Source: Hippopus hippopus (lineage: Eukaryota > Mollusca > Bivalvia > Cardiida > Cardiidae). From it: 64,000 bases of DNA. Within the stretch, counting starts at the first letter, position 1; each line of letters begins with the position of its first letter. The notes below the pieces were generated by a model. That model made no database searches. It worked only from the letters and a program-made list of their open reading frames with translations, and was not told the DNA's origin. The translations under genes were made by a program, and so were the position numbers. The stretch covers positions 15,678,456 to 15,742,455 of the forward strand of contig OX328110.1 in NCBI GenBank assembly GCA_946811185.2. Reading direction: 5' to 3'. This document shows, one piece after another, positions 1 through 13,400 of this stretch.

Positions 1-1057
1 CACACACTTAGACCCTAAAACAATACATTTGTATACATTTACATAATTACATTTACATTTCACGTTTTAACACATTCGATCAAATTATAAAGCCGCACAT
101 GTACAAATTTCAATGATTAACTGTTTTGAATTATTACAAAATTTACAGTAAATTCTGTTGGTGCATAATATTCGTGGTAATGCTTTGCCTTCATCGCTTT
201 TCTGCAAACAGTCTATTTGTATCTATTTGTTTATATCAAAAGGGAGCTTCTTTTTCCTCGATGTTTGAGGTTTTCCTCTTTGAGTTCCAGCACTGGTCTG
301 TAAAAGAAAACAAGCTAATGATTTGAAAGTGTTACAACCTTAAGTCACGTGCACAACTTCAATTCGGTTGCTTTTCCAAACAGTGTAGATCAAGATCAGA
401 CCTCACAGAATGTTGGGTCTGATCCCGGATGTATCCGTCTTCAAAAGATGAAATTCGTGAACATTTCGCAACGATTCGTAGTATAGGGGAGGTTAATCCT
501 ACAAAACTGAGATACTAATTATGACGGGTTATCTCCCTTATACGATACTAAGAAATATGAACCTTAAATGTGCTAGTGAACAGAGAGAGGTGGTCGGGGA
601 TTTAACCCGTTATCAAACAATCCCGAGTTTTAACGACCTTAAGAGAAAAGGCTTTTGAAAACACTGTGGGAAAAGGAGAAAATACTGGTAACCAGCATAT
701 TCTACTTTTCCCACAATGTTTTCTCTACGCTTTCTAAGACACATTCCATAACTGAAGCCACTGTTAACTTATCATGTGCAACTGCTTTGGGTAGTCGTGT
801 GGTAAAAGATTAATATATCAGTTTCGTTTTTCAGCATTCAATGATATAAGAGATGTGACCTCGCGTTATCATAACTCAAAATTTCCTTCAGAAGAAGGGA
901 GGTAATTCCTACACGCCAGATCTCGAGGTTCATACATAATTACCCATGAAATGCGAGAAACCAATCGGAGCTGCCAGGTAGATGATGATAATCTAAGAGT
1001 GCTTTTTACAGATATAGATTAAAATCGAAGTTCACATGATGTAGGTCTATCTTATTT
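1..1057. other. 3' flank of the TRIM gene
   Basis: No gene seen. It contains a decayed B-type hairpin (about 378-447) and a family C MITE (602-745). No clear AATAAA was found on the minus strand between the stop and base 1, so the transcript end may lie outside the window. Confidence 0.5.
602..745. mobile_element. MITE family C, diverged copy
   Basis: Left part TTAACCCGTTATCAAACAAT and the hairpin CACTGTGGGAAAAGGAGAAA... with its mirror to about 725. The right half has decayed. Confidence 0.6.
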
Positions 1058-1412
1058 CTACATTGTGCAATATTTTGGGGGGAAAAAAACCGAACCGAAT
1101 ACGGGTTTTGCATCTCGAGTGAGACAGACAGAGAGAGAGAGAGATGGGTAAGAGATCTCGAAAGACAGAAAGACAGACATATAGAGAGAGACAGACATAA
1201 CACTCAAAGAAAGAGACAGTGAGCAGACTGACGGACGGACAAACAGACAGACAGATGGAGAACATACTGGTCTCAGCACATCTGGTATCGTCATGATGTC
1301 TCTACCAGTTTTAAGTGTGAGCTCAACGTGCACCGAATACGGGTTATAGGTCCCAAATACCGGCCATAATGGCTCCGTTGTGTCGATATTTGTAAACACA
1401 AACAGTACTTTT
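1058..1412 (-). CDS. TRIM gene exon 9: SPRY end and microsatellite-encoded tail
   Basis: Acceptor TTTTTTTTCCTCAG|A. Residues 747-794 contain EPLWPVFGTYNPYSVHVEL and TGRDI, the usual end of this SPRY type (L-W-P-V-F-G-x-Y-N-P). From residue 795 the frame runs through CTGT/CTCT repeats (SLSLSLSVMSVSL-type) and ends ...PPKYCTM at the stop at 1058. GTATGT at 1267-1262 could act as a splice donor right after LRP, in which case the tail is not translated and a last exon lies beyond the window edge. Confidence 0.75.
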
Positions 1413-4400
1413 CTGAGGAAAAAAAAGAAATTAACCTACAGTCAAACTTTTTTTTGGTGAAACAAGCACCTGAGGGAAACTAAAAATCTCAAAATGTGTT
1501 TGCTTAAGGCAGAGGCTTGTGGTAATATACCTCTCACAAAAAGTTATGCAACAATGAATTACCGCTGCACCAAAATTTTGTTATTACACATATACACAAT
1601 TTCATTGTATAAATGTAATGAGTATTGAGTTAAAAAGCAGTCCAAGCAATTCTGTACTTCTATCAGATCATGTTTCTCACTTTCAGGCTTTTGAAGTAAG
1701 GCACTGTCTAAATCCACATGCAAAAAAGTGGAATGCTACCAAGATGTTTTAAAATCGCTAAAATTCGGTCAATCTGCAACCGGGACACAGTCAGTACACG
1801 GTATGGCCACCATTAGCACGAATACAAGCTTGAACTCTTCTGGGCATTGACCAGATCAAGCTGTCAGCTGTTGTTGTGGAATATCCTGCCATTCCTGTCT
1901 CAAAAGTTGCTCAAGGTGTTGGAGGTTCTGAGGCCTCACATTTCCATCATTGACACGCGTAGGAGAATGTCCCACGCATGCTCAATCGGACTGAGATCTG
2001 GAGATCTTGCTGGCCACTCAAATTGCCCATAAGAGTTCAAGCTTGTATTCGTGCTAATGGTGGCCATACCGTGTACTGACTGTTGCAGATCGAACGAATT
2101 TTAGAGATTTTAAAACATCTGGGTAGTATACCACTTTTTTTTTTGCATGTGGATTTAGATAGTGCTTTACTTGAAAAGCCTGTAAGTGAGAAACATTATC
2201 TGATAGAAGTACGGAATTGCTTGGACTGGTTTGTAATTCAATTCTCATTACATTTATACAATGAAATCGTCTATATGTGTAACAATAAAATTCTGGTGCA
2301 GCGGTAATTTATTGTTGCTTAACTTTTTGTGAGGAGTATACATGAACAAATACACGTGAAATTATCGGGGCAAGATGATAAATTGATTTTACGAACAATA
2401 TTGTCTTCTGCCAGAATATGGCCTGCAACATGCGAAAAGGGGCATTCGGACATTTGCATAAAGTGTCTTCTCGGATCAGCCTGCGCAGTCCGCGCAAGCT
2501 AATCCGAGACTACACTTTCCGTTCTTATGTAATTTTCTGTTTTGCTTAAGTCTACTGTAGGACAAAATCGAATGCAGTTGAAAAGTGTCGTCTCAAATTA
2601 GCCTGCGCGGATTGCGCAGGTTGATCCGAGACGACCCTTTACGCAAATGTCCGAATGCCACTTTTCCCGTATTGCAGGCCAAATATTGCGAAAACGGTCT
2701 TTTGCAAGACACAAAATGTCGACTGCAGGTGCCAAGGTGTCAATTTGTACTATTTGGACCGACCTGCTTTTGAAAAACAGTGTAGCAGAAGCTCTGATTG
2801 CTAGAATGAACTGCTTAACCCTGTACCACTCTATCCCGAGTTTTCACGATCCTGAGGTAGTGGCCTTTTGAAAACATTGTGGGTAAAGGAGAAAATGCTG
2901 GTAACCAGCATTTTCTCCTTTTCCCAAAATGTTTTTTACCTTTCCAAAAACAAATTTCAAATTCTTAGTCAAAGTTATTTTGTCGTTTGAAAATGCTTTT
3001 AATTTGGACTAGTCTAAGATTTTGTCGTTTTGTAAAGAGTTAAACCTGGTTACTATAAATGATCACGAATATCAATGGACCCATTTTCCGTCTTTTTGGC
3101 ATATCCAAGTAAGCACGGTCTTCAAAATTCCGGTGAAAACGGCGTTAACCCTTTCGGCGCCAAAGGCGAAAACAGAGGCTTTTGCGGACAGCATAGATCA
3201 AGATCAGACTGCACGTTCTGTGCAGTCTGATCTTGATCTATGCTGTCCGCTTGTTTTGTCAAGGCCATAAGACATAAATCCTTACGAGTCTCAGTGGATT
3301 CTATTTTATGCCGCCGACAAGGTTCGAGTTTATATAGGCCTATTTGGCGCTGAAAGAGTTACAAATCAGAGAAACACTGGCGATTACCTGAGACTTGCAT
3401 CGATAATTATCCATTCACGTTTCATAGTGTCCAGGAGAAAACCATAGACAGCATGGTGACTCGCATTGGCCGCGTCACTTGTGATAGGGTGGTGGTTCAA
3501 CAGGGTTCGCTTGTGTCGAAATTTGTGACAGACCTGTTTATATAGAGAATTCAAAGTGCTGAAAAGACTGTGAAGTGTTTTTGGTATTGAGGTCTTGAGG
3601 ATGAAGGCATGTGGTTTACGTTTTAACTCTTCACCACACAATCCCGAGTCTGAAAGACCCTGAGAAAGAAGGCTTTTGAAAATATTGTGGAAAATGCTGG
3701 TACCCAGTATTTTGTCTTCCCCCCCCCCCCCCCCCACCACCACCACCATGTTTTCTACTCTATTATAGACAATACTATCATTTCAGAAACTTTTTATTTG
3801 TCGTCTGCAAATACTTTCAATTTGGACTGAACTAAAATTTTGTCGTTTGGTTAAAAGGTAAAAAGTTCGGAACTGCATAAAAACTAAATTTATCATCCTC
3901 TTGAAACATAGTTGGGAAATAAGTCTTGTAGTTGCATATTCCCGATTCCCGCAATGCTACCAGCGATACTTTATAAAGAAAATACCACTGTTTCCAATTT
4001 GAAGAAAACTATGAACAGCCTGATGACCTTGAAATAAGTTAGCGGTCAAACAATGTTCGCTTGAGTAAGAAATTGTGACAAAGCTAGTGATGTAGAGAAA
4101 TCAAAGGACTGAAAGTACTGAGAAGTTTTTTATTGTTTTTTTTTCTTCCTTTTTTTATCATTATTATTATTAGTGTAAAGCTTTATCCAAAATTTCCAAG
4201 ACTGAACTGTAATTCCATTAAAGCTCACACACAGGTGTAGAAAAATTAAAGAGAAACAGAGAAAGATACCTATATTTCAAATTTTGCACCAACACTGTTG
4301 TAATGTAAATAAAAAAAAAGCACTGGAAGTACTGAATTGTGTCTTTGTTATCGAAGTTTTACAGATGAAATGCCCGATGTCAAGGTTCATATCCATGCGA

Positions 4401-7400
4401 TGGTAGTTTTTTCAATAGTAAACAGTCACATTCTATTGATTCTTTAAATCAAATACCATTTTTCTTCTGAAAATGAACATGTCTATCAAAATTTACTTTT
4501 AGTCAGCTTTTAAAGCCTGGTAAGGAAAGGATATAGAAATTTGAAAAATAAACAGCAACGCGTTTGTCTGTATTGTTTCTAGAAAAATGCGATTCATAAA
4601 CCCAACTATCGTTAATACTAATTTTGACTGTGCGCTTCTCGAGGTGCGTCTACGGATAACTTAGACAATGGTAAAAATTCGAACGTGATGTTTTGTCCGA
4701 TACAATACAATACAATACAATACAAAACAATACAATGTTTTACATATGTTAATGTAGGTTCCAGTCCTAAATACGGCATTTCAGAGAAATGCAGATAACG
4801 TGCTACATACGTCCCCTTACATAGGGTCCATACATACAGTAATTTTACCTTGTTATTAATTAAAACAAAACCCATAGTTTAATGACCATCAGGGAGAAGG
4901 CATGTGAAAACATTGTTGGAAAAGGGCAAAATTGCTTATATTCAGTTTTCGCCTTCCTCAATGCCCTATATATACAAGTATATGCTTTCAAAGATAAAAT
5001 TTCGTGGTTTAGGCCATTCTTAATTTGTCGTCTGCCAATGCTTTCAACGAACAAATCTATCTGTTTTGTACTGTCTTGGAAAGTGTTGCAGATGTGTGAA
5101 ACCAAACAATAAATATCTCCGATTAAAAATCGATTCTTGTGTGACTATCAGGTAAAATACAAAAAGGGAAATAAATATGGCATACATCTAGATCAAAACC
5201 GTAAAAACATTTTCTTTTACATATTTGTTATCAATGCTTCCATCGTGGACGAGGGTAAACGTTTTAAAGTTTTATTCCCTGTCCGATCTTTTCTTGGATC
5301 TGCCCTCAGATTTTTCGAGAAACTCCTGAGAAGACAAGGTTTTGAAATTACAATATTCTAGTTTTTCTTATTGAATTAAAATATCCATTACAATTCATCA
5401 GCACTTAAAAAGATTTGGTTTCCTTATAGTACCGAATATAAACTCTTTTCTATTCCCGTTACGTAAAAGATCTATTTACTATTCAAGCTTAGAGGGCTTA
5501 TATACAAGAAACATTTTTATTTAGCAAAATGAACCCCTGACCTTGCAGTTTTAAGTTTGTTTTGATTGGAGTGTGTAACAAAATGCTGGAAGGTGTATAT
5601 CTGAATCAGACGACCCGTTCTGTGCATTTTTATCTTGGATATACACTGCTTAAAAAAGCAAACGAAGTTGTGTCAAACTAACATTATTTATACTGATCGT
5701 GCTCTGCAACCACGCACAAAAAAATGGGATATTTTCTGAGGCTAAATTCATTACAAAACATAATAAAATTTGTATTGCAGAGAATGAGTGACATCTAGAC
5801 AATTCTGTTTACTAATAAACCTTTCCTTCATCTACGATGTTAAGCTGTGACTATCAACGTCGAGAAATGAAAAAAGTAAATGGAAAAACTGTTTTAATTT
5901 GATTTAGGAGATGTTTATCGGCGATCTGAACGATAGCTGAATCATATCGCAGTAACAGCGCTTTGTCGTCTTAGTGGACGAAATACAATGAATGAATAAT
6001 TGAATAAATGAAATGATAAGCTTATGAATTTTGAATTTGAATTTAACAGATAATTAATAAATAAACCATTTACATAAAATGCAGTTCAATCTAATTCTAA
6101 TTTGACAATAGAAAAATAGGACAAAGCCATTCATCGGACAGGCTGATACAAAGCGGATCTCAAAATGTTAGTATCAGAATTTTCACCTAAATATTTGTAA
6201 ATTTGCCAGTATTTAACTCTGAACGTCGCCCCCAGAATGATAAGGGTCAATTCCTGTAATTAATGGTAATCACGGTTAGACGTCAGAGTTTTATATGGTT
6301 TGCATTGGATATTGTCTGGTGAAGATTAATAAAAATGGTATTAAAACACGTGTATCATTGAAATCTTTATGACCTTGTACTGGTAACTGCACCTTTGTGC
6401 CCTCTCAGAAATCATAAAATTTGTATAGATCACATGGCTACTTTGTAATGGAAAAATCTTGAATACTGTCTTTGTAGACAAAAACAACCATGTTGTTGTT
6501 CCAAGAGTGCATTGGGTCATCTCTGAGAGTAAAGGACAATCGCAGATAGCTGTCAGAAGTTTATATGCTTTGTATTGATGATTGATTGGTGAAGATATAG
6601 AGGAAAGCATGAAATAAAATGTATGCATTAAACATTTAAATTATTGCATTTCTCTCTCATAGCTGAACGTTGTGTCAACTTTGTTTATGGGGGAAGGCAA
6701 CCAGTGGTTTCGAAAGGGTACCATGCATGGTGCTGGAGAAAAACAGAATACTAGGAAAAGCATGGACAGGTGTACCACCTTCCATGAAGTAATTTACTGT
6801 TGAAAATATAACAAAACCGCCAAACAAACTCATATAATGACCGTGTACGGGATACTGCACCTTTGTGTGACAAACTATTCCTAGTTTAAGTGCTTTGATT
6901 ATGTAGTTTATTTATGGAGAAAACGTCTAAAATAAAGTCCTTAAAGTTATAAACATCTGTGACAGAGTACCCAGACTGCAGAAAGTCACTGCAAGTTATG
7001 GTAAATCTCGGTTCTGAAGACGTCAGTTTCATTATATTGATTTATTTGTCATTCTCTAGCAACGTACATTCGTGGTACTGCGTAACTTAAGAGGCACTGG
7101 ATGGCTCAGTAGTTGAGAGTATAATTGAATGGCTCAGTGGTTAAGAGATTATATTTATGATTTGACATGCCTTGTTCAATCCCTGTTGGCGGGGCTGGTT
7201 ACACGGAAGTGCCCAAGGGCAAGACATTGTACAGTCTCTGCCTCGTTATGTGGGAACATAGTAAAATATGCATAGATGAATTATCGATGTGGTTTGACTA
7301 AAATACTGTTAAAATGGCCTAAAACCCGATTCAAACAAATTAACTGTTGAAATGACCTGGCACAGTAAAGCTTTGGTTTTTTAAGATACCATAGGGACCA

Positions 7401-10400
7401 GAAATGTTACACAGATAACATTTATTATTGTTGTTGTTGTTGTTTTGCGAAGAAAACTAAAAATAAACGTAGTGTTCAGTTCTGTGTAGACATGTCTGAA
7501 CCTTAAAAGATAAAAATCTTACTCACAATAAGGATTATTCCGTTGCTTTAAAACATTTTTGACGGTTATGCGACACTAAACCACCGGTTAAAAAGGCATA
7601 ATTAGTTAAAAAGCCTGAAGATGGGATTATACGACCACAAACATACGTTTCGGAGATCGATGACCAAAACCAGCCTGATATTGGTACACACAATTCGTTT
7701 CTCTATTAAAGGTTCATTTAAGTATCATCCCATTTTATGTTTTGTATCAGATTATCCTCTGCTGTGGCTATTTTGTCATTTCAGTAGACATCTACTTTCA
7801 GACAACTGAGAAAACATCTAGCATCTACAGGCAGGTGCATAGCCAGGAATGTAGTAAAGATGGAGCCATTTTTTTTTTTCAAAATTTTCTTCTCTTCTAT
7901 ACTTTCTTTATTTCCTCTTTTTTTTCCTCTAGCAAAATAGATGTTAGCACCTTAAAGAGCCAAGCACGACTTTGACAATTTTTTAGATAAAGTAAATCAA
8001 GATTAGACTGGATTTTGCGGACGATGTGGATCAAGATCAGACTGCACGGAACGTGCAGTCTGATCTTTGATCCACATTGTCCGCTTTAAGTTCTTATATT
8101 CTGGCAAAATTGATATGATTTGGTATCATTTCCTGACTGAGAAAGCCCATTTCGTTTACTTGATGCTTTGATCGTTAATGGTGAAGCCGGGGCTTCTGCC
8201 TGGCTTTGTGCCTGAAAGGTAATGTTAATGTTAATGCTGCATTTAAACTTTTGAAGATTATACATTGGTATTAGGTCATTAGTAAGATTATATTATTTTG
8301 TATTGTTTTGGCTCTGTACTGTGAAAATTCTAGCATACTCTTGACGGATATACACTCTGTGAGGTGGTATCCAAAAAGCAAAAAGGTTACGTCTTCAAGC
8401 TATGTGTATTCGCGGTCACAATGTCATTTGCTTAAAATTAATTATTTATCATGCTTGTACTCCATCTTTATTCTCCTAGGGGACATGGAAGTTTTATTGT
8501 TCACGAGGCATATTTGCACAGGAAATTTAAGGTACACGAGGCACTGAGAGCTATTTATAAATAGTTGACATTATTTTGTTCACCATTTTATTCACAAGTG
8601 GCATTGCATTTCATCGGTGGCAATGTGCATAAACAAGTTTCCTGCTGAAGAATCTAGCAATGTAGCAGTCTAAAGACTGTATGAATTTACTCTGCTTCTT
8701 TTGGCTATGGATGTATTTTGCAGAGGGTGTGGGCCAGAAGAATACTGTACAATAGTACTGTCTGATCTTTGATTACACTGATCGCTGCACTGTAAATGGT
8801 ATCAGTCATAATACCCCTATAAAATTTCATTATACAAAAATAAATAAAGGTATATTTGCAACAATGATTAACAGTATAAACTCGTTGGGTCAAAGATTAA
8901 AAGTATTCTGACTGTACCTGTTTATGCTCGTTACACCTTTCCGCGGAGAATGACCAAGCAAACGTCTGGCTGCCCACATAGAAACTGTTATGGACGGCGT
9001 CAAGGCGGGCAATACCGGTCTCAAACAGAAGGGCGTTACGTAATAACGTCACTTGAATACGGTAAAACACCGTCACTTCCCAGTAAAATCTAGAAAGGTA
9101 AAGATTGGTATCTTGTCACTGCTTTTTTTTTTAAACATATCAGCCGTGCTTTGGCCAAAGGGAGCTTCATGTATCTCCTTGATGCACAATACCTAGCAAG
9201 TCGTCACATAATTATGGATCCATTGAATCCATTTTGTATAACGATCAACTGAATCATGAGGTACCGGTACACTGGTCCTTTGACAAGCAGAAAATATACC
9301 ATAAGCAAAAAGTTTCAACTCGGCTCAGCCTGCGCGGACTGCTTCACCTTATTTGATCACGGGCGCGAATTAGTTCTTGAGGAAAAGATGAAACAAGAGG
9401 ATCATGATGGTCCTAAATCGCTCACCTGAAATCCGAGAACCCACAACATTGGGCCAATTTCCACACTAGGGCCATAATTTGAAGTATTTTGGTAGAGGGT
9501 CTCTAGATGATGCTACATGCCATATATGAGAGCTCTAGCCCTTACGGTTTGGGACAAGAAGATTTTTAAAGATTTCCTTCTTTATCTCTATGTGAAATCC
9601 CAGAACCCACAACATAGGGCCATTTTCAACACTAGGGCCATAGTTTGAAGTATTTTGGTAGAGGGCCACTAGATGATACTACATGCCAAACATGAAAGCT
9701 CTAGCCCTTACAGTTTGGGATAAGAAGATTTTTAAAGATTTCCTTCTTTATCTCTATGTGAAATCCGAGACCCCACAACATAGGGCCAATTTTTAACACC
9801 AGGGCCATAATTTGAAGTATTTTGGTAGAGGGTCACTAGATGATGCTACATGCCATATATGAAAGCTCTAGCCCTTACGGTTTGGGACAAGAAGATTTTT
9901 AAAGATTTACTTCTTTATCTCTATGTGAAATCCCAGAACCCACAACATAGGGACAATTTCCAACTAGGGCCATAATTTGAAGTATTTTGGTAGAGGACCA
10001 CTAGATGATGCTACATGCCATATATGAAAGCTCTAGCCTTTACAGTTTGGGACAAGAAGATTTTTAAAGTTTTTTCTTTCGGTTGCCATGGCAACCAGAG
10101 TTCTACATGGAATTAAAATCTTTGAAGTATTCTGAAAGTGCATCACCTAAGGATCATTTCTGTGAAGTTTCATTGAAATCTGATCGGTAGTTTCTGAGGA
10201 GAAGATTTTTTAGTAATTGTTTACGGACGGACAGACAGACGGACAGACGGACGACGGACATTGACCAATCACAATAGCTCACCCCGAGCACTATGTGCTC
10301 AGGTGAGCTAAAAATGGCACCTACTATCCACAGCAATCATCAAATTCAACACGATAAATACACTTTGGACCAATCCTTCCATACTTTGAAATAATTAATA

Positions 10401-13400
10401 AACTAGTGTATGAAAACTGTCTAGAAAACACGACTACTTCTGATTACTACGATCAGAAAGCGTTCCGGTTTGGTGCTACACCAAATGCATGAAATTTAAA
10501 CCTTTTTCGGACTGAAAAGTATTTCAGAGACTTTCGAAGACAATGATGATCTAAGATCATACTGCAGAAAACTTGCAGAACGTTACAGGACCCACACTAG
10601 CAACACAGGTCTCAAATGAAAGATTGTTATGGATTAATTGTTTCATCGCCATAGGCGAAAACTGGGGCTTTCGCAGACAGCCTTAATCAAGATAAGGCTG
10701 AACGCAGATCTTAGATCTGTACGCTTTGCTTGTTTAGTCAAGCGTACAAGATAGATATCTGAGTTTCAGGGGTTTGTATTTCCCACACTATCTGTAGTCT
10801 GTTCTTAATTTTGAGCTTGAGGTCTTAAATCACCGGATGGTTTGGTAAAGTATTAAACATACCTCCCGGGACCCTTGAAGAATTTAGTTCCAATCACACC
10901 AGAGTACTTTTTCAATTTCTTAGACCAGATAGACTTCTCCGGCAGCAGCGCTGGTTTCTTCTTGCCGACGGCTGCCTCTGTAAGAAAAAAAATGCATGTA
11001 AATAAAACACAAGACCTTGAGAAAGTAGCGAGAGCATTTTACATATGCTAAGTAATAACTATATGACCGTGTTCGCTCAATCTTAGGATATGGGACATTA
11101 ATTAGGTTGTCAATCTTTCTTTAGTTGGTTTGTTTTCTAATTGGCTTTTTTTTTATTATAAGATCAGCCAATAGGCATTGAGGCAAGAAGACAGCAAAGA
11201 CTAGGCTAGATTTTCGGACATACCAGAGAGCCGTAACCTTGTACTGATGAAAATCGCAAAAAGAGACGGTACTATTGCCCTAATTCGACTGTGAGCGGCG
11301 TGCTATACCATCCAAACAGACTATACTTGTTGTCATGACTTTTTATATTCATTCCTTACATTTTGCTGTAAATTGACGGTAATCATGACAACGTCATGGG
11401 CGTCAAAGCACGGTGTGAAGGCATCAAGAACAAAGCTCATTTTCCAAGAAGTTCTGAGCAAAAAGGATCTTAAGATTGCGGCTAGTTTTTTCGTCCTTCT
11501 GACTGCCTAAGAACGTCAAGTAAAGGACAAAAAAACTCTCTCGATACTAAGGAACAGGGCTTATAATATTACCAATTCGTGACCAAATTTACGAAGAAAG
11601 GTCTCACCGTCAACTTCTTCATCGATATCACGGTCCATATTTTGTCTGGCTTCTTCTTTCTCGCGTTCAAGTTCGTCCAGCACAGCGCTTTTATTTTTCG
11701 TGAAACGGGAATCCATTTTGACCGATTTCTTGGCCATGTTGGTCTGGGCTTCGTCATCCTGGTCTCTCTCTTTAATCTTGTGCAGCTTGGCAGATTCCAG
11801 TTCCCATGGAAACCTCCTGCGACCTAGTTTTAAATATAAAGTGAAACCTGCCTTCGTGGCAACCTGCCTGTCTCGACGCCGTGTTTTCACTTTTACTTTG
11901 AGAAAGACAAATTCTTAAAAAAAACATTCTTGGAAAGGAAGAAAATACTGGAAACCAACCTTTTTCCCTTGTTCCAGTAAGGCTTTTAACGCTTCCAAAG
12001 GCAAATTACATTGTTTCAGCGACTTTTTACGATCATTTGCAAATGCATTTCAGTTTGGATATGTCTTCAATTTTGTTGGTTGGTAAAGAGCTTAGATGCC
12101 GATATTTCTAACCTTTCCCCCCCCCCCCCCACTTACAACAGCAATCAGATCTTCAGCTACATTGTGTACACAAAATACGCATGTACTAGAGAATATCTCG
12201 ATTTAGTCTGTATGATCTTGCTATTGCATGCTCTCAAACTCTAAATGACAGTTGTACTAAGCAAAATACAGAAATTAAAGGGATAAGTACCATGCTATAG
12301 ATGGATGGACATGGAGAGCAATGGACAGAAGGACACGCTCATCCAGTATACCCCCCAAAACATCCCTTTTGCAGCGAGTATAAGAAAGCCAAAGGCGTAT
12401 GGAAACTAAAAAAGGCTGTCTAGATATGAACCCTTACACAGTAATTAGTTCATTACGATTTTGTCTGCATTTCTGTGCCTGGTGTATTTTGTATGGCCAT
12501 GCGAGGTTACCTCATTTTGGAACCTAGATGGCTAGTAATCCACGGGTTGTTCAATCGAAACCCTGGTCGATCAAAGATCGTGTGACCGAACCCATGCTCT
12601 TTGTGGATTTATGATAGCAAAATTTGCAATAAGTAAATTCCTGTCTCACCGCTTAACATTTTCTTCGACGTTGTTTATTTGGAAAAGCAACCAAAGACTT
12701 GTAAAAAGTGTTGCCAGCGATACCGGTTGACATGAAACCACAGCAACGCATAAGAGATGCACTGGCTACCGGGATACAGTTGAAAAACTGCTTATAATGG
12801 CTTCAAGCACGAAATAAACTAACAAACGACTCTAAAACATGAATCCTTACAGGTAATTAACAGATCAAAATCATGTCTGCACTTTTCCATAGAAGTGTCT
12901 ACCTCATTTTTGGTGGACCTTTAATTAGTAGTTAGCATTTTTGTTCCCTGCCTAGAATAGACTGTACTATAAAGACATAATTGCAAACTAATGCCCAACC
13001 CAACGTACCCTTTTTTTTTGTACGTTCTCGTTGTGGGGATGTGGGTTCCAGGTCGGGCAAAGCTAACGGTGCCTCTGTGTGTTCTGGTTTTATACTCGCT
13101 CATTTCTCAAGTGTTATGACTTTTGGACTTAAGGATAGGGCACCCTAATGGGATTCTTGTAACATCGCCTTTCATCGCCAAAAAAAAAAACCTACGGATT
13201 CGGATAAGATTCGGGTAATCCGTAATCGATCGGCCGATACACGCTGGTTCCCCGAATCGATTACGGATTACCCGAGTCTTAGCCGAATCCGTACGATTTT
13301 GGCGATGAAAGGCGATGTTACACGAATCCCATTAGGGTGTCCTATCCTTAATTTGAGATCGAAATGATACAGGGCGCACAACGGGTCAATCTTTAGGGTT

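Larger units (their letters stand above)
3862..8917. other. TRIM intron 7, remainder
   Basis: No exon seen. Besides the elements listed separately there are poly-T runs (about 4130-4160), (GTT)n at 7424-7443, and three diverged copies of a 200-300 bp unit (6180-6330, 6371-6600, 6839-7050) that share GACC.TGTAC..G.TACTGCACCTTTGTG and TCAGA..TTATATG.TTG motifs. Confidence 0.5.

Noticed and set aside
126..326. 66-codon open frame at the window start
   Set aside because: No domain or splice evidence; composition matches surrounding AT-rich non-coding DNA.
10154..10336. Open frame over the end of the composite repeat
   Set aside because: Contains (GACG)n simple sequence and repeat ends; no protein features.
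11561..11607. Extension of TRIM exon 5 to the GTAATA donor at 11573 or the stop at 11561
   Set aside because: That donor leaves phase 0 and cannot join exon 6 without hitting stops. The GTGAGA donor at 11607 fits exactly.
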